A DNA stretch of 64,000 nt from positions 4,092,001 to 4,156,000 of the forward strand of contig CM066290.1 of the NCBI GenBank assembly GCA_033816765.1, read 5' to 3'. Numbering within the stretch: the first letter of the stretch is position 1; each line of letters opens with the position of its first letter. Origin of the DNA: Nothopassalora personata (taxonomy: Eukaryota > Ascomycota > Dothideomycetes > Mycosphaerellales > Mycosphaerellaceae). The notes under the pieces are model-generated. The model searched no databases, was not told the origin of the DNA, and was given only the letters and a program-made list of their open reading frames with translations. This document shows positions 51,401 to 63,600 of the stretch, one piece after another. The position numbers and the translations under genes are program-made.

Positions 51401-53991
51401 TGGATCTGGCCATGGTCATCTATACCGAGTACCGCCAGTATCCTTGCTCTGCCTTCGCTGGCCTCGTCCTGTTCTCAACAGTCAGGAACCATCATCGACA
51501 GTCAACACGAAGGTGAAACATAACTTCATCAAGTTATAGATCTGGCGATGCCGCGCATCGCGAAGGTCCAGGTGGAGCCTGCTGAAGAACCTGGCTTTCG
51601 ACTCACTCCTGGGCAGTGACGCAAGGGCTTGGGACATGGTGGTGGTATGGATGGATTCGAATACTAGCCGCTTCAATCAGCAGAGGTGGCTTCGCTTTCA
51701 TTAAAGAGCAGTTGCCCCTGTGTACTGTCCAGAGCTATTCCTCCCGGATACAGGCCAGGCAAACAGGCCCTACCTATCCAGCCTAGCTAAAGTAACATCA
51801 CTCAAACGGCCAGCGCAGTTCGAGATCCTTGCCAATGGGGTTGGGAGGAAAGCCGAAGAGGGCACCGAGGGCACGTAGCTCAAAGTATCGGATCTGAGTG
51901 GCGTTAGCCTATGCGATGCAGGCCCACCACAGTGTAGCTGCCTTGACCTGTCACAGAGGACACACGGGTGCTCTGGACAGGGTGAACGATCTGCTGTACA
52001 AGTCGGAGTAAAGGCAGCTGCATTGCTCGATGCGCAGGCTGAAGGGACCGCCGCCACGACCGCTTGATCAGACCTGTTCGCAGGCTTCTTCGCTTTCGGG
52101 TCGTACCGTCTGCCAATCGTTTCCGACTCGCTCGAATCTTTGGACAGTAGCAACAAGCATATCCATTGCATCAGAATGACGGCGAAGCTGCCGGACAGCT
52201 CTTCGCTAGAGACACAGCTCTTCGCTAGACCACGTACACACGTAAGCCCGTGAGCCTGTCCGCCACAATTTAAATGCCCGGTTCACCGTTGTGCACACGC
52301 ACACGCGAGAGGCTCGTTTCAAGTGGCACCCATGTTCTGTGCTCGGGGGCAAGTGCAAGTGCAATGCACGGAGCTGACAGAGGGATGTACAGTAGGAAGG
52401 CGCATGTCAGCAGGCCCATATCGACGATGCTTTCGCAGCACTTCCGGCGGGCCGCGCCGTCCGAAGATATAAGGAGTCAAACCCGCCGAGCCACACCATC
52501 CTCAAACAGGTAATGCAAGAAGGCCACCAAGGAGCAGGAGAGAGACCGACGTGCGAGTGGTCGCCGCATAGATGCGCGAACCGTGGAAGATGGAGACGAC
52601 ACTGCACGTCTCGTGAAGCAAAGACCACCCTCCCAGCAGCTTGCTCAAGTCAGTCAGCATCAATATTCGTTCATCTTGTCGTTCAATCTGCGGCTAGAGA
52701 GATGGCGTCAGTATGGATATGAATGGACGAGGCGAGGGTCATCGATCCCGGCGGACATCTAGTGCACTAGTATTTGAGCGTCGGCACTGTGCAGTGCTCG
52801 AATCATGCTATCGGCTGCGCAGTCGCACTTGCATGACTATGGCAAGACACCGATGAGCCACATGACTGTGGTGACATGTGGGCGGTCGTGGAAACGGATC
52901 CCATTGCTCTGCAGCTCGACGACCGCAAATGCTCGGGGAAAACGGGCCTGCACGTTCGGATGTAGCTACGATGTCGCTGCGTGCTTGGCATCTGTTCGCA
53001 CACAAGACGTCTGCCCTGAGCTGTCCTGATCGCGTTGTCCTGCCACAGGGCTGTCGTCGTCGATCGACCTTGGGCCTAATGATCGCAACTGCACAGGTTC
53101 GCTCCGGTACCGGGAGATACCTAGCGGCAGGAAGCGTGGTTGGACCAAATGATCGAAAGTCCAATCGCGGTACCAGGCTTCAAGACGGGATCCAGAGATC
53201 ATTCGATAATCTTGACCTGCCGGCTACCAGAGGATTTGCGCTTTGGGCCGGGGGAACTCATCGCCATTGACGCGCGATATTGGCAATCTTGTTTGTTAAG
53301 GTGGCTGGACGCTCAGTGCGTCAGTCTGCGTGCTGACTGGTATCGTGCAGGGTAATATGGCAGTGTTGTTGACGGCAGGTCGAAAAATGTAGTGCTACCG
53401 CGGACATTGAGGAGTGCCGTCAAAGTTAACTCTCAGTCGGAGGAGTGACCGTGACCGCCGTGGAGGAACGCTGGCTGAATGTTGTCTCCGTGTCGCCGTA
53501 GGATTGCGGGCCCTGTCTGTCGTCCTTGGCGTGCGCTTAGACTTGGCTTGCTGGCGCATCCGAGAATCCACAGTCTGTATGCACTGCGATTTGAGCGGAA
53601 TGCAACCAAAGACGATTTGACGGAGTGTGGTATGGTGCATGACGGGCACATTGAAGTTGGAGAGGACGACACCGACAGAAGTGCCAAGACTATCTCATGC
53701 TCAGCCCCATCAGTGACCGCCGCCAGAAGTTTGGCCTACTTCTCGTTTGAGGCGCCAACATGACTTCTTCATATGCTTTTGCTTTAGCCACCGGTGTTCA
53801 CCGATTCATGACATGGCAGCTTTGCGTCCATTGCGAAGATGGTTGTTGTGAAGATGGTTGTCCTCGTGATCACTCATCACTGAAGCAGCTATCTTGTTGG
53901 ATATTCCCTGTTGCTACAGTGACCCTCTCCGACCAACCAAATGTAATCACCAGCACTAGAAATCCACATGTAGTCTGTCAGAAAGATCAAA
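48401..53991. other. gene-poor region with coding-like fragments
   Basis: In 5.6 kb I find no gene I can defend. A frame at 48898-49083 (YASSSLQARQETGTEAYAA, then HDIPWISP) before a GTAAGC donor looks like an exon but has no start. Minus-strand frames at 50738-51333 (ISYIYHHAGPATKILYELAF; LLQIEGMILSETGGTADAF) look like remnants of one protein in shifted frames. No family is recognised. Confidence 0.5.
48772..48830. repeat. 9-bp minisatellite (CCACCCTCA/G)n
   Basis: About six and a half units of CCACCCTCA or CCACCCTCG in tandem. It creates Pro/Ser- or Thr/Leu-rich frames on one strand and Gly/Glu- or Val/Arg-rich frames on the other. Confidence 0.9.
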
Positions 53992-54992
53992 GCACCAGAT
54001 GTACTAGTCACCGTCTCAGCCGGTCATCTGGGACATGCCTTCATGCTCAGCACTACCAAGCCGCGGCTACACACCAGTCGGGACCGATATCCAAGATTCT
54101 GAACTTACCCCTTACATCGGCTCGATCTCTGACAGGTCTTTCGTCGCTGAAATTATTAGGCAATCCTCAAGCCTCCGCTACGTCTTGCACACCGCAACAC
54201 TCCACAAGCCGCACGTTGGCTCACACAACAAAGAGGCATTCGTGGACACCAACATCCAAGGAACTGTAGTCCTGCTAGAGGAAGGGAAGCCGGCAAGACG
54301 CGCAAAATCGAAGCCTTCATCTTCACGTCTACGACATCCACCTTCGGAGCAGCATTAGCACCCAAACCTGGTGAGCCGGCAGCATGGATAGACGAAACTG
54401 TAGTTCCTATTCCGAAGAATATCTATGGTGCAACGAAAGTGGCAGCAGAAGATCTCTGTCAGCTCGTACACAGTGAAACCAAGATGCCAGTGCTCGTCCT
54501 CAAGAAATCGAGATTCTTCCCCGAGCCAGACGACAACGAAGTCGCGAGGCAGACTTATAGCGATGACAATCTGAAAGTGAACGAGCTGATGTACACAAGG
54601 GCGGATATTGCAGATGTGGTGGATGCTCACGTGTGTGCATTACGAAAAGCGAATTGCTAGGCTGGGGGATATACATTATCACTGCGCCTCCACCATTCCC
54701 TTCGACGGCGGAAGTACTGCAAGGGCTGGACGTCGCTGCTGCTACTGTCGTCGGAGAGACGTGCCCAATCGAGGCTGCATAGTTGTTATCTCTTGGTTGG
54801 AGGCTACCAAATCGCATTGACAGAGTTTACCATTCCAGTAGAGCGATGGAGGACCTCGACTGGAAGCCAGTGTACACCTTTCAGAGGGCCGTAGCCAAGG
54901 TCATCGCGGAAGAGGAGTGGAGGAGTCCGCTGACGCTGGCTGTTGGCAAACGTGGCTACCATGCTACCCCCACCGATGTCTACACCTCTTGA
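53992..54992 (+). pseudogene. NAD-dependent epimerase/dehydratase, decayed
   Basis: Pieces in order but in all three frames: DVLVTVSAGHLGHA (the Gly-rich NAD site, normally TGxxGxxG) near 53998; RGYTPVGTDIQDSELTPYIG and RYVLHTATLHKPHV; IEAFIFTSTTSTFGAA with PKNIYGATKVAAEDL (the YxxxK pair); ADIADVVDAHVCAL; IYIITAPPPFP; and the end IDRVYHSSRAMEDLDWKPVY with EEWRSPLTLAVGKRGYH. The whole protein can be followed from start to stop, yet at least four shifts separate the pieces. Extended short-chain dehydrogenases of this kind act on nucleotide sugars or related compounds. Confidence 0.85.
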
Positions 54993-55183
54993 TAGCACCA
55001 AGCGCTTGCGCGTACCTGTGGATCAGATACAATGAGAGGGACATCACTGCACCGGAACTCTTTGCATACGAGCAGTCATATCGCGCGAGCCAAAACGTGC
55101 TATCATTATGCATTGTCTTCCATACGGCATGAGAAGCTAGTTCTTGGAATCGAGCATACGACCGAACAGCCCACGACGCCGTG

Positions 55184-56200
55184 TCACTCCCAAATTCTCC
55201 CATCGACTCCCGAGCAAACATTAACAAAGACCTGTTCCAACCTAGCATGATCAATACTATGATCACGGTTCTGTCTCTGCTCCTCAATAGTCTGGAACAA
55301 CTTACCCATATGGCTACCATCCAGCAAATGTCCAGACCGCAAGGCATCACGCGCTGTAGGAACAGCGAAGCGTGCTTGTCTGCCCACAGACTTTTCTGTT
55401 TCAGCAACGAGGAATGTCGATCTTACCCAATCCCACAGGGTGTCCATATCTTCTGGTGTCAATCGCGGCGCATTCTAGTGCACGAGGTGGATGTAGACCT
55501 TGTCGCTGTAGCGGTCGTGGAGCGAGTCGATCGTACCAAGTGCCAGCATTCTGTCAGCCATAATGCCGGCACGATCACAGAGTGCATCGCCCCGCTCCAT
55601 GATATGTGTGGCAATGAGAAGCCAGCGACCTTCCGAGATGGCTTTCAGTGTCTGCCAGAGAGCACATTTGGCCGCAGCATCCATTCCGGATGATGGCTCG
55701 TCGACGAGAAGTACCGAAGGGTTGCCCGCAGGTGCAATAACAAACGACACGTTCCTCTTGGTGCCACCCGAGAGCTTCTTGAGAAGCTTATTAGCATGAT
55801 CACGGAGACCAAGGCGGCTGATGATCTTGTTGATGTTCCGCCACGGGAGAGTGAACCAGACTGTCCTTACGGGACGAGTTCATCTGCATATCGCCGCGAA
55901 TCGGTGAGATCATGGTCGACTTTCTGGCGCTGTTTGGTCCCAAAACCGCGAATTTCTCAGACGGCATGATGCCGAAGCTGACATCGTCGACAGCTTTGTT
56001 GTCCCTGAACGATTTGGATATGTGGAACACCCTCAAACTAATGTTGTGTGGCGATAAGAGTCTGTGCTGCTTGACGATATCAGATCCACTGGCGAAGTCT
56101 TTCTTGGTGTCTTCGCGGGATTTCGAGGAACGGCAGAGCCATGCTATGCCGAAGAAAGTCTCCAGACCACGTCCTGATTCCCAGTAGATGAGGAATAGAA
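55184..56200 (-). pseudogene. ABCA-type ABC transporter, C-terminal half, decayed
   Basis: Reading on the minus strand: a membrane-like piece LFLIYWESGRGLETFF and IVKQHRLLSPHN; then LRVFHISKSFRDNKAVDDVS and a Walker A site reading GPNSARKST instead of GPNGAGKST. Part of the domain is then lost with a frame change. LSGGTKRNVSFVIAPAGNPS (signature), LLVDEPSSGMDAA (Walker B) and IATHIMERGDALCDRAG (H-loop) follow. An in-frame TAG (55475-55477) comes after IHLVH, and the frame goes on to the family-type end HARLEQVFVNV. Two altered Walker A glycines, a deletion, a shift and a stop make it non-functional. A MITE interrupts it at 56201. Confidence 0.85.
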
Positions 56201-56769
56201 CCGGTGAATGACTCCCATGAGGACAATTATGTCATTGATTACTCCTATAGGGACTCATTCTCAAAGATTACCCCTGTAGGGACTAATAGGGACGCTAGAT
56301 TTATGCTATAGGGACACGTTATGTCAAGTAGTATACCCTTATTGCGACGACCGCGATCGCATTCTGCACTATGCAGACAGCTAATATAGACTTGCATACA
56401 CACTAACGGACCCCATCTAATCACGTCTTGTACTTAAAGTGAATAGGTTACAGGTCTGTGCCCGTCTACAAGCTATTTATATAGTGGTTTTTCTTCTACC
56501 TTCGTAGACACGATTAAGACATACATACTATATATTAAGTCTTGTTTCTAAGTTCAATTATCTATAGCAACAATACCTACCTATGTTATACGTGCTTTAC
56601 TTTTTGCACCTTCGTATATAGGTACTGCTGCAAGACTAAAGGCTGCCATAATCTGTCCCTATGGCGGTAATCTGATATCCCTATAAGTTCCTACGGGAGT
56701 AATTCTTGAAAATGAGTCCCTATAGGAGTAATAAACGACATAATTGTCCCTATGGGAGTAATTCACCGG
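56201..56769. mobile_element. MITE with long imperfect terminal inverted repeats (569 bp)
   Basis: Left end CCGGTGAATGACTCCCATGA and right end TAATTCACCGG are inverted copies. The inverted similarity runs about 120 bases inward, with repeated TACTCCTATAGGGAC-type blocks in both arms. AGAA flanks both sides (56197-56200 and 56770-56773), a possible 4-bp target duplication. The AT-rich core encodes nothing. This is the form of a non-autonomous DNA transposon. Confidence 0.85.
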
Positions 56770-58078
56770 AGAAACCTGGTCCATGACATGAAGTCCTCGA
56801 TCCACGATGATGAAGTGTTTCCTCGTATCGCAACGGCTGTCGTTATGGAACCAGTTCTCCACCGATGCGAGGATAGCAGTCAGAACAATTGGAAGTGCAT
56901 TGGCTCGAACAAATGTGCTAAACCATCATCGGCGAGCGATGAGCAAGAGCACCTTCTTAGTCAATGCCTATGTCTGACCACAGAGCTCAGAACGAATCAT
57001 CTTGGCATGGTGCAGCTGTAGAGTCGGTTCATGCCAACACCTTGTCCAATGCCGGGCCACAGCCAGAATATGAAGAGGTCGCCCAGGTACAAATGTGGTT
57101 ACCTGGTAGAACTCGGCTCCGTATCTAAGGATATCGAGGGATGAACGTAGAACAGGCGCAGGTAACATTTCAAGGTAGATGTAGTGCCGATGTGCGTTTC
57201 AAAAGTGGTGTTAGCCAGAGAAAGGAGTGTATGTACATTGGTCGACAAGTTGCCGATTTCGTCATACTATATGCCAGATGCGGGAGGACTGCATTGTGTT
57301 GACAGTCACTTCTGAGATCTCTGCCAATCTAGGCTAGCATGTGTACGAGGCGCAGCGTGTTTATTGTGGAGCTTTGTCCGTCGTTCGAGCATACCACCTC
57401 GAAGCTCAAGCCGGGCACCTCACGCCGCAGGAGATGGTTGCGAGACATTGCGGCGCTAACAATGCAGCTGTTGAGTAAAAGGTGTCGATAGAAGCGGACT
57501 TCGCTGTCGTCGACGAGGCAGCAAAGTCGGCCAAGTGTAGCGTATTGTTCGCTGCTGCTGCGCAACATTGAGTAATTATCGTTCATGGTTCATGAACTGG
57601 CATAGTTTTGGCCTGAGGTACAAATCAAATGCCTCATGCTCGTGCGACACGCTGCGACAATGTTATCCTTGGCCACGTACCAGATACTTCTCATGCATTT
57701 GGCAACCCATGACTGTGCTTGCAGTCTCAATGGACGGTCGCTTGATGTTAGAATGATCAGGCATTCCATATTCGGACTCTCTGCACAGAACCCTTGAGCA
57801 CGGCAGCTTAAGGTCGGTCGAAATGGCAGCGCGACTCTCTTCCTCAAAGAGGTGACTGTCTGTGTCATCTCTATTCAGTCTTGGTTCAATTCACGAACGG
57901 CAACAGCACGAGCGGTAAATGTGATTGGCGAAACCTGCCCGGTCGACCTGTGACAGCGTACGATTTGTTGTAAGTCAGGTCTGTCGATTTATTGAGATTG
58001 CAACACCATGGGTATCTTCGGAGCTTGCCTGTAACCAAACTCCTATCTGATGCCTAGCTTCACTGCATGTTGCCCGTG
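56770..58078. other. probable continuation of the decayed ABC transporter, then gene-free
   Basis: The minus strand right of the MITE (56770-56880; ENWFHNDSRCDTRKH, IIVDRGLHVMDQV) may be upstream coding sequence of the same transporter. Between 56968 and 57586 short minus-strand frames are seen, including LNDNYSMLRSSSEQYATLG, without a recognised domain. Confidence 0.45.
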
Positions 58079-60682
58079 CTACGGCGTGCGAATCTCTTTG
58101 TCCCCGAGTACGGCCGCGCGCACCTGCATCACGGCAACAATTTCTAAGACGAATTCTTGTAATATCACCACATTGGTGAGGACATGATTCAGGCTGGCCG
58201 ACCTCTTTGATGCTGTGTCACGCTCTGCCGTGACCGTATGGGAGCTTTCTAAGCCTGGGAACTCGATGCTTTGCATCAGAACATCCGTGGTAGATGTTTC
58301 CGGCGGCGGAGGTCGAAAGATATCGCGTTGAGGTGGCGCAGTGCTCGTTTGCGCAAGCCGATCATCATGTGAAGGTGTCTGAGAGGCCGCCCTGGAATTT
58401 GCCGAGCTGAGAGCTTGCGGAGACATGGTGTTTGCCTTGTTACGACCTCGAATCTGCGAAGATTTGCTGGAACTACGCGTGTGTCCTCTAGATCCATGCG
58501 AAACATTCAGTCTGGAGGCTTGCTCTGATGGAGTCTCCGCTAAGCTTGCCAATTCACCGGATACGTCGAGACTTGCAGCTTGCAGCATCACCTTTCGGCC
58601 AGCGAGGAGCTGATTCCAATTTACAATATTGGTTCGCACGCCTTCGAGCTGAGATGCAAGAGCTTCGAGCTCTCTATAAAGCGTTGGTGCAGTGTCATTC
58701 GTCCACATCGGCCGACTGGTTGCCCTGCTCAAGCCATAGAGGCTGACACTTTCGTCGGGGTCCAGATAACGTTGCCAGGATCTTTGCGCCTGAGGAACAT
58801 CATCTGGAATACGACAGTCGCTTGCCGACAGGCCACACCAACCGTCCAGTCTAATCTCCACGCATTGGGCTATGGCGATGATTGCCTGGGTCAGAGCCAG
58901 ATTGACGTCGACGCTGTTTGTAAAGAAGGTCCTCAGCAAGCTTCTGATGGTTCGCATTAGTGGATCATCCTCGGTGAGACAATAAGTGCCTACTGCAGCA
59001 GACCAATTTTGCCCCGCAGAGTCAGATGTTGCGGCTTGATAAGGTACCTGGGCCTCAATGCTGTAGCGCAAGTCTTCGCATAAGCGAGTATACGTGGCTT
59101 CAGTGCCGTGGGCATGGTGCAAGGATAGCGCGATGGTAGAGTATTGGTCAAGCTCCTGGTCCAACGCTCCAAGTGACCTTACAGACTGACTGGGTCTGGA
59201 CTTTTGCACCTTGAGCAGAGTGCCAAATGCATATCGTTTCTGACGAGTAATGATGGCCGAACTTAGCCGCAACGCGGCGAATACGCTTTGGTCGTTACGA
59301 GATGCAATGTTGTTGAGTACAAGGTCAACCAGGCTGAAAAGGTTGGGATCGACAACATCATCGGCATCTCTCGGCGTGTTTAGAAGCATCAGACTCTGTC
59401 GTCGTCGGGCGGAGTTGGGTGCTCGAGGTAGTGTCGGCCTGACGGGCGTCTGTGGCGCCGAGGGGACAGCTTGCTGGTCGCTTTCCTGCACAGCTAAGAG
59501 ATAATTCATGATCATGTGAATTAGATCGGGATACTCCAGTGCCTCGAGTATGGTCGTCATATATGTCAGTACAGCGATTGAACTTCCAGCGTCTGTGTCG
59601 CTCGACTGTAGAAGTGACGGATACAGGAGTTGCTGCAGAAAAAGGATCTGAAAGTGGTCAAGCAGAGTCTGCTTCACATCAGCACTTCTGCAGTGATCCA
59701 GAACGTCCTGCCAGAAGGCGAGATACGAGAGAAAGGTTGCCATGTGAGTCTGATGCTTTTCCGAAAACGCGGACTCTGCTGTCGCTCGGGTATGCGTTGT
59801 CGTGTAGTCGCTCATAGCGAGTACAGAAGGCAGTGATGCATCTGGATGCAGAATACTGAGCTCACGGCTGAGTTGACTGTAGAGCGCGCCCAGCCCGGAC
59901 GCCATCAAGGTTGCAAGATCGCTTGCCACGACCCATTCTTCGAGATCGGGAGAACGACCTGTCGCTTCGAAGACGTACAGCAGACCAGTCCTGGCGAAAT
60001 CGCCGATACGTCCTTCGTGGTGAACCCGCTCGATCATGAGGTAGCAGAGAGGAAAATCGTCCTTTTGCGTTATGCCAACAAATGTCTTTTTCTCCTTGAT
60101 GAACACATCTTCGAGCGCCGCCTTCACTGTGGATTGGAACCAGACTGGCAAGATCTCTGGTTGTAGGCGTATCTTGGCAGCTATAGTGAAGAGCAGCTCG
60201 AGAATCGTCGTTTCTGTGTCCGTATCAACTAACACATTGCCCGATTCCAGCACTTTCCGCACGAGTTTCATGAGACTCTTTGCAAAGTGTTCGCTTGCGA
60301 GAAAGTCCTCCTCTTCGCTATCGACCAGCGCAGCAAAGACGGCGAGTGCCGAGCGAATGACTGGCTCATACTGGCTCACGATGGCTGCTCTTGCGATTGC
60401 TCCGTATATCTTGTTGGCAGACGCGAAGTGCAAACATGAGTGCGGCACCGGGGATCGTGTTTCATCTTGGAGGAGACTGGCAAGTCGCTCGATGTGGATG
60501 TGGAGGTTGTGCAGCAAAGGGCCTTCACTGCCCAAATCTCGCGGACGTTCACATAGCTCGAGAATGGTCTTGTAGACACGTCTGAAGCGTCCCAGTCGCG
60601 CGGAGGGATCGTTGGAGGCCGCTTTGGTCGCAGAGGGTTTTGGCGTGTACGCTGAGCCGATCAGACGCGCCCAGAAGTCCAT
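58079..60682 (-). CDS. FHIP family protein (FTS-Hook-interacting, RAI16-like), 867 aa
   Basis: I use ATG 60682 (MDFWARLIG); the GTG one codon upstream is not a likely start. The N-terminal 500 residues are helical repeats with family hallmarks: LHNLHIHIERLASLLQDE, DEEDFLASEHFAKSLMKL-like blocks, FPLCYLMIERVHHEGRIGDF, ARTGLLYVFEATGRS and DLATLMASGLGALYSQLSREL. A Ser/Gly/Arg-rich linker lies near 740-800, and the C-terminus ends in a helical segment (NHVLTNVVILQEFVLEIVAV). In Aspergillus and animals FHIP proteins form a complex with Hook and FTS that links dynein to early endosomes. Single exon, normal length. I expect a cytoplasmic role in endosome transport. Confidence 0.85.
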   Translation of the reverse strand: MDFWARLIGSAYTPKPSATKAASNDPSARLGRFRRVYKTILELCERPRDLGSEGPLLHNLHIHIERLASLLQDETRSPVPHSCLHFASANKIYGAIARAAIVSQYEPVIRSALAVFAALVDSEEEDFLASEHFAKSLMKLVRKVLESGNVLVDTDTETTILELLFTIAAKIRLQPEILPVWFQSTVKAALEDVFIKEKKTFVGITQKDDFPLCYLMIERVHHEGRIGDFARTGLLYVFEATGRSPDLEEWVVASDLATLMASGLGALYSQLSRELSILHPDASLPSVLAMSDYTTTHTRATAESAFSEKHQTHMATFLSYLAFWQDVLDHCRSADVKQTLLDHFQILFLQQLLYPSLLQSSDTDAGSSIAVLTYMTTILEALEYPDLIHMIMNYLLAVQESDQQAVPSAPQTPVRPTLPRAPNSARRRQSLMLLNTPRDADDVVDPNLFSLVDLVLNNIASRNDQSVFAALRLSSAIITRQKRYAFGTLLKVQKSRPSQSVRSLGALDQELDQYSTIALSLHHAHGTEATYTRLCEDLRYSIEAQVPYQAATSDSAGQNWSAAVGTYCLTEDDPLMRTIRSLLRTFFTNSVDVNLALTQAIIAIAQCVEIRLDGWCGLSASDCRIPDDVPQAQRSWQRYLDPDESVSLYGLSRATSRPMWTNDTAPTLYRELEALASQLEGVRTNIVNWNQLLAGRKVMLQAASLDVSGELASLAETPSEQASRLNVSHGSRGHTRSSSKSSQIRGRNKANTMSPQALSSANSRAASQTPSHDDRLAQTSTAPPQRDIFRPPPPETSTTDVLMQSIEFPGLESSHTVTAERDTASKRSASLNHVLTNVVILQEFVLEIVAVMQVRAAVLGDKEIRTP

Positions 60683-63600
60683 CACATGTCAGCCAACATT
60701 CAACGTGAATGCTCTTTCTTTGTCCTGCGTGTAGTCATATGAAGTGATCGAAGTAGTCTAGTCAAAGCTAACTGTTGTCCAGGGTGACCTGAATAAATAC
60801 TTGATGGGCACTGCCTAAGTTTAGTGAGAGTGGCTGTCGGAAGTTTTACGACCCGACCGAGACCGACGGGGGCTCACCGAGGGAGGACCTTCTTTCTCAC
60901 CGGTCTGACTTCCCAACTTCATCCTACTCATCACCATATGCAATGATGATTCTTGAGTCTTGTAAGCACGCTACTGCATATCTCAACGACATCTCTCGGG
61001 TGATTTTGCTCATTGTGCTTACAGCATCGAGCCAATCGACAGTAGACGATCTGACAGGGACTGCCAGGAGTCACCAAGTCGCATCGTGTGCCACGCATGA
61101 GAGGTCATCGGGCATGAATGATGGTGACAAGTCCGAGCAGTCGCCCCATGACATGTACGACGATGCATCGGTCGGCCACATTCACAAGTCCAGTAACACA
61201 GATCTGCTTCAACCGTTACATTGTCCGAGGGTCCACGTAGGACCGTGGTCATATGCCTTGGCGAGGTCAACAATGTGCAGCGCTGGGCGTGTTGCGAGGC
61301 AAGCTACGCATTTCAACTAACCGCCCGTGTAAGTAGTCAGCGGTATAGGACAACACTTCTGCAGTGAGCGAGAACTGCACCTTTCCGACAGAGCTCGAGC
61401 TCGGCGTTGGCAACCACCTCTGATGAGTATCACGAGCCTCCGAGCGAGTTCTTTGAATCGCTTGCTTGCGTGCCCGACAGCTCCGGGCCTGGAACGCGAA
61501 TACTCCTCCAATGAATGTGTAGCGAGTACGCTGCAGGTGACCGTACTCACAGCGCCCCTTAGGTGCCTCCCGCAGTCAGCGCAGAAGGGGCTCAACATAC
61601 GCCGTACCAAGCCCTTCGGTGTCATAGCCGCACATACAATACCACAGCACCACAAGGCATCGTGTACTTGCACCCAAACATGTGTTCCGGAGACGGCTCA
61701 AACGCCGATCAAACACTGACTACAAGAAGACGTGTACCTCGAAAGCTCGACATCGGGAGCTTCTGGTACCGGCATCTCGCGCGCTCACATGTGCCACACA
61801 CAGGCCTCCAATTTCAACTCTCAGGACCAATAGCCAACATCTGGCGTTTAAGGCGGCAAGGCGAACAGGCATCACCCGCTCTGGGCATGAGTTACCCAAG
61901 GGCACGACATAGCGGTTGCTGACTCCTAGTTCGATGCAAGTCAGCAAGGCACCCAGGCTGGATTATCAATTTTTGCCTTGTCATGGCCTCGGTTGATGAC
62001 GCCCGAGGGGTCCATACCTACAGCGGCCTCAAGTTGGCAGCGATTTGTGCGGGTTTGCGGTCAGTCATCCAATCGCGTTGCCCATTGGTCCGCTTCGCTT
62101 GTAGTCACAGCTTGTAGTACAGCTTCTTCAGCTGCTGTATTCCGGTCCCCAGCTGCACATGAATCACCGGTGGGTTGCACGGTGCGAGCTGCCGCGAGTC
62201 GTGTGAACTCACGATCTAGGTACCGCGTATGTGGACGTGCCACCGTCAACGACAGGTCATATCAGAAAGTGCTAAACACACAACAGCAGGCATCAAGCAT
62301 CACATTACTGGTTCGAATCTCACAGTCATAGCTATCATGGCTTCATGCATGCGGACATTGCACACTAGCTCTTTCGATCGCGCCCCCTCCACTTGACGCC
62401 TGGGGACCTCCCTCTTTTGTTGTCGCCGTAAAGGGCATACAGATGCGACCAAGCGAGGTGCACACAGTAGGGTAGTTGGCCCGAGAGCGATCGTGCCTGC
62501 GATCGCTATGGCAAGAGCTGCAACTGCGCATCATGGACATTGTTGCTATCACACAGCTCACATAATGGATTGCCTTCTTGCAAAGCGATTTGGACTGCAC
62601 ACGTTGGTGGTCTGGAGAGCCATCAGTCAGTTGACATACGCGTGACAAGCCGTGTATTGCCTGCGACTCGATACAGCCTTGAGCCGTAGTTGCCGGCAGC
62701 AACAGGCCGCGAGTCTTGTGAGGGATTTTCCGTACACCGGTGACCGGGGCGTATGGAGTGATATCTTTCCGAGTAGTTACCGGTCCGCGGGTAACAACAG
62801 TTACGACTAATACATCTTGCCTCGTGAGTATCAGCGCACTCCCGACGTGTCAATCCGAGTCGCCGTTCGGGGCACTATGAGAAAAGGCAAACTGTGCTTC
62901 GGGGTATTTCTGTTGGTATTTCCCATTGTGTTGCATCTCCGCGGTGATATCCGTGGCTGCAGGTGTTGAGAACGTGAACTTGACACCAACTCAGTGTCCT
63001 CCAAAATGGTAGTGCTCCCGTCTCCACCATGCAAGGTCACCGAGATTGAAATGAGGACGCTGTCCGCGGACTGCCTAGTATGCCTTGTGGCTCCTGGAGG
63101 AAGTGAGATGAGACGAGAGGACACTAAAAAGATATTTCGTTCCGCAACGCCTGGCGAGAACCCGCCATGGCGAGATTGAAGATGTAATTGAAGTCAGTAA
63201 GCCAGTGTCATGCTGTACAAAAAGCCAGCGGCACACCGTGAACAGAGGGCGACCTCGACAGAAATACTGAGTACAAACGAGCGCCACAGATATAACAAAG
63301 GCAACGAAAGGAGATTGGAACACTGAGGGCGGTCATCCCGCAGCTTGATAGCCATTCCCATGCCTGCTTGCAGGCGGACCGTTTGCCTTGAAAATGCTGC
63401 CTTAAGCCGGGCGTCGCCCGGCATATCAGCTGAGAAGTGCGTGTCAGTGCCTGTTTGTTGAGGCGTGAAAACATTATCTCAGCTGCATCTATTTCCCCAG
63501 CTCCATCCATCATCAGGCAGAACGGCGTCGCCGGCAGGAGGCGTCCGCGTAACAAGCCGACGCAGCCGATAAATACATAGCAGAGGCGTGTAAAATCGCG

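Noticed and set aside
62270..62320. Possible tRNA gene (GGTTCGAATC)
   Set aside because: B-box-like only; the T-stem does not pair and no A box or acceptor stem is found.
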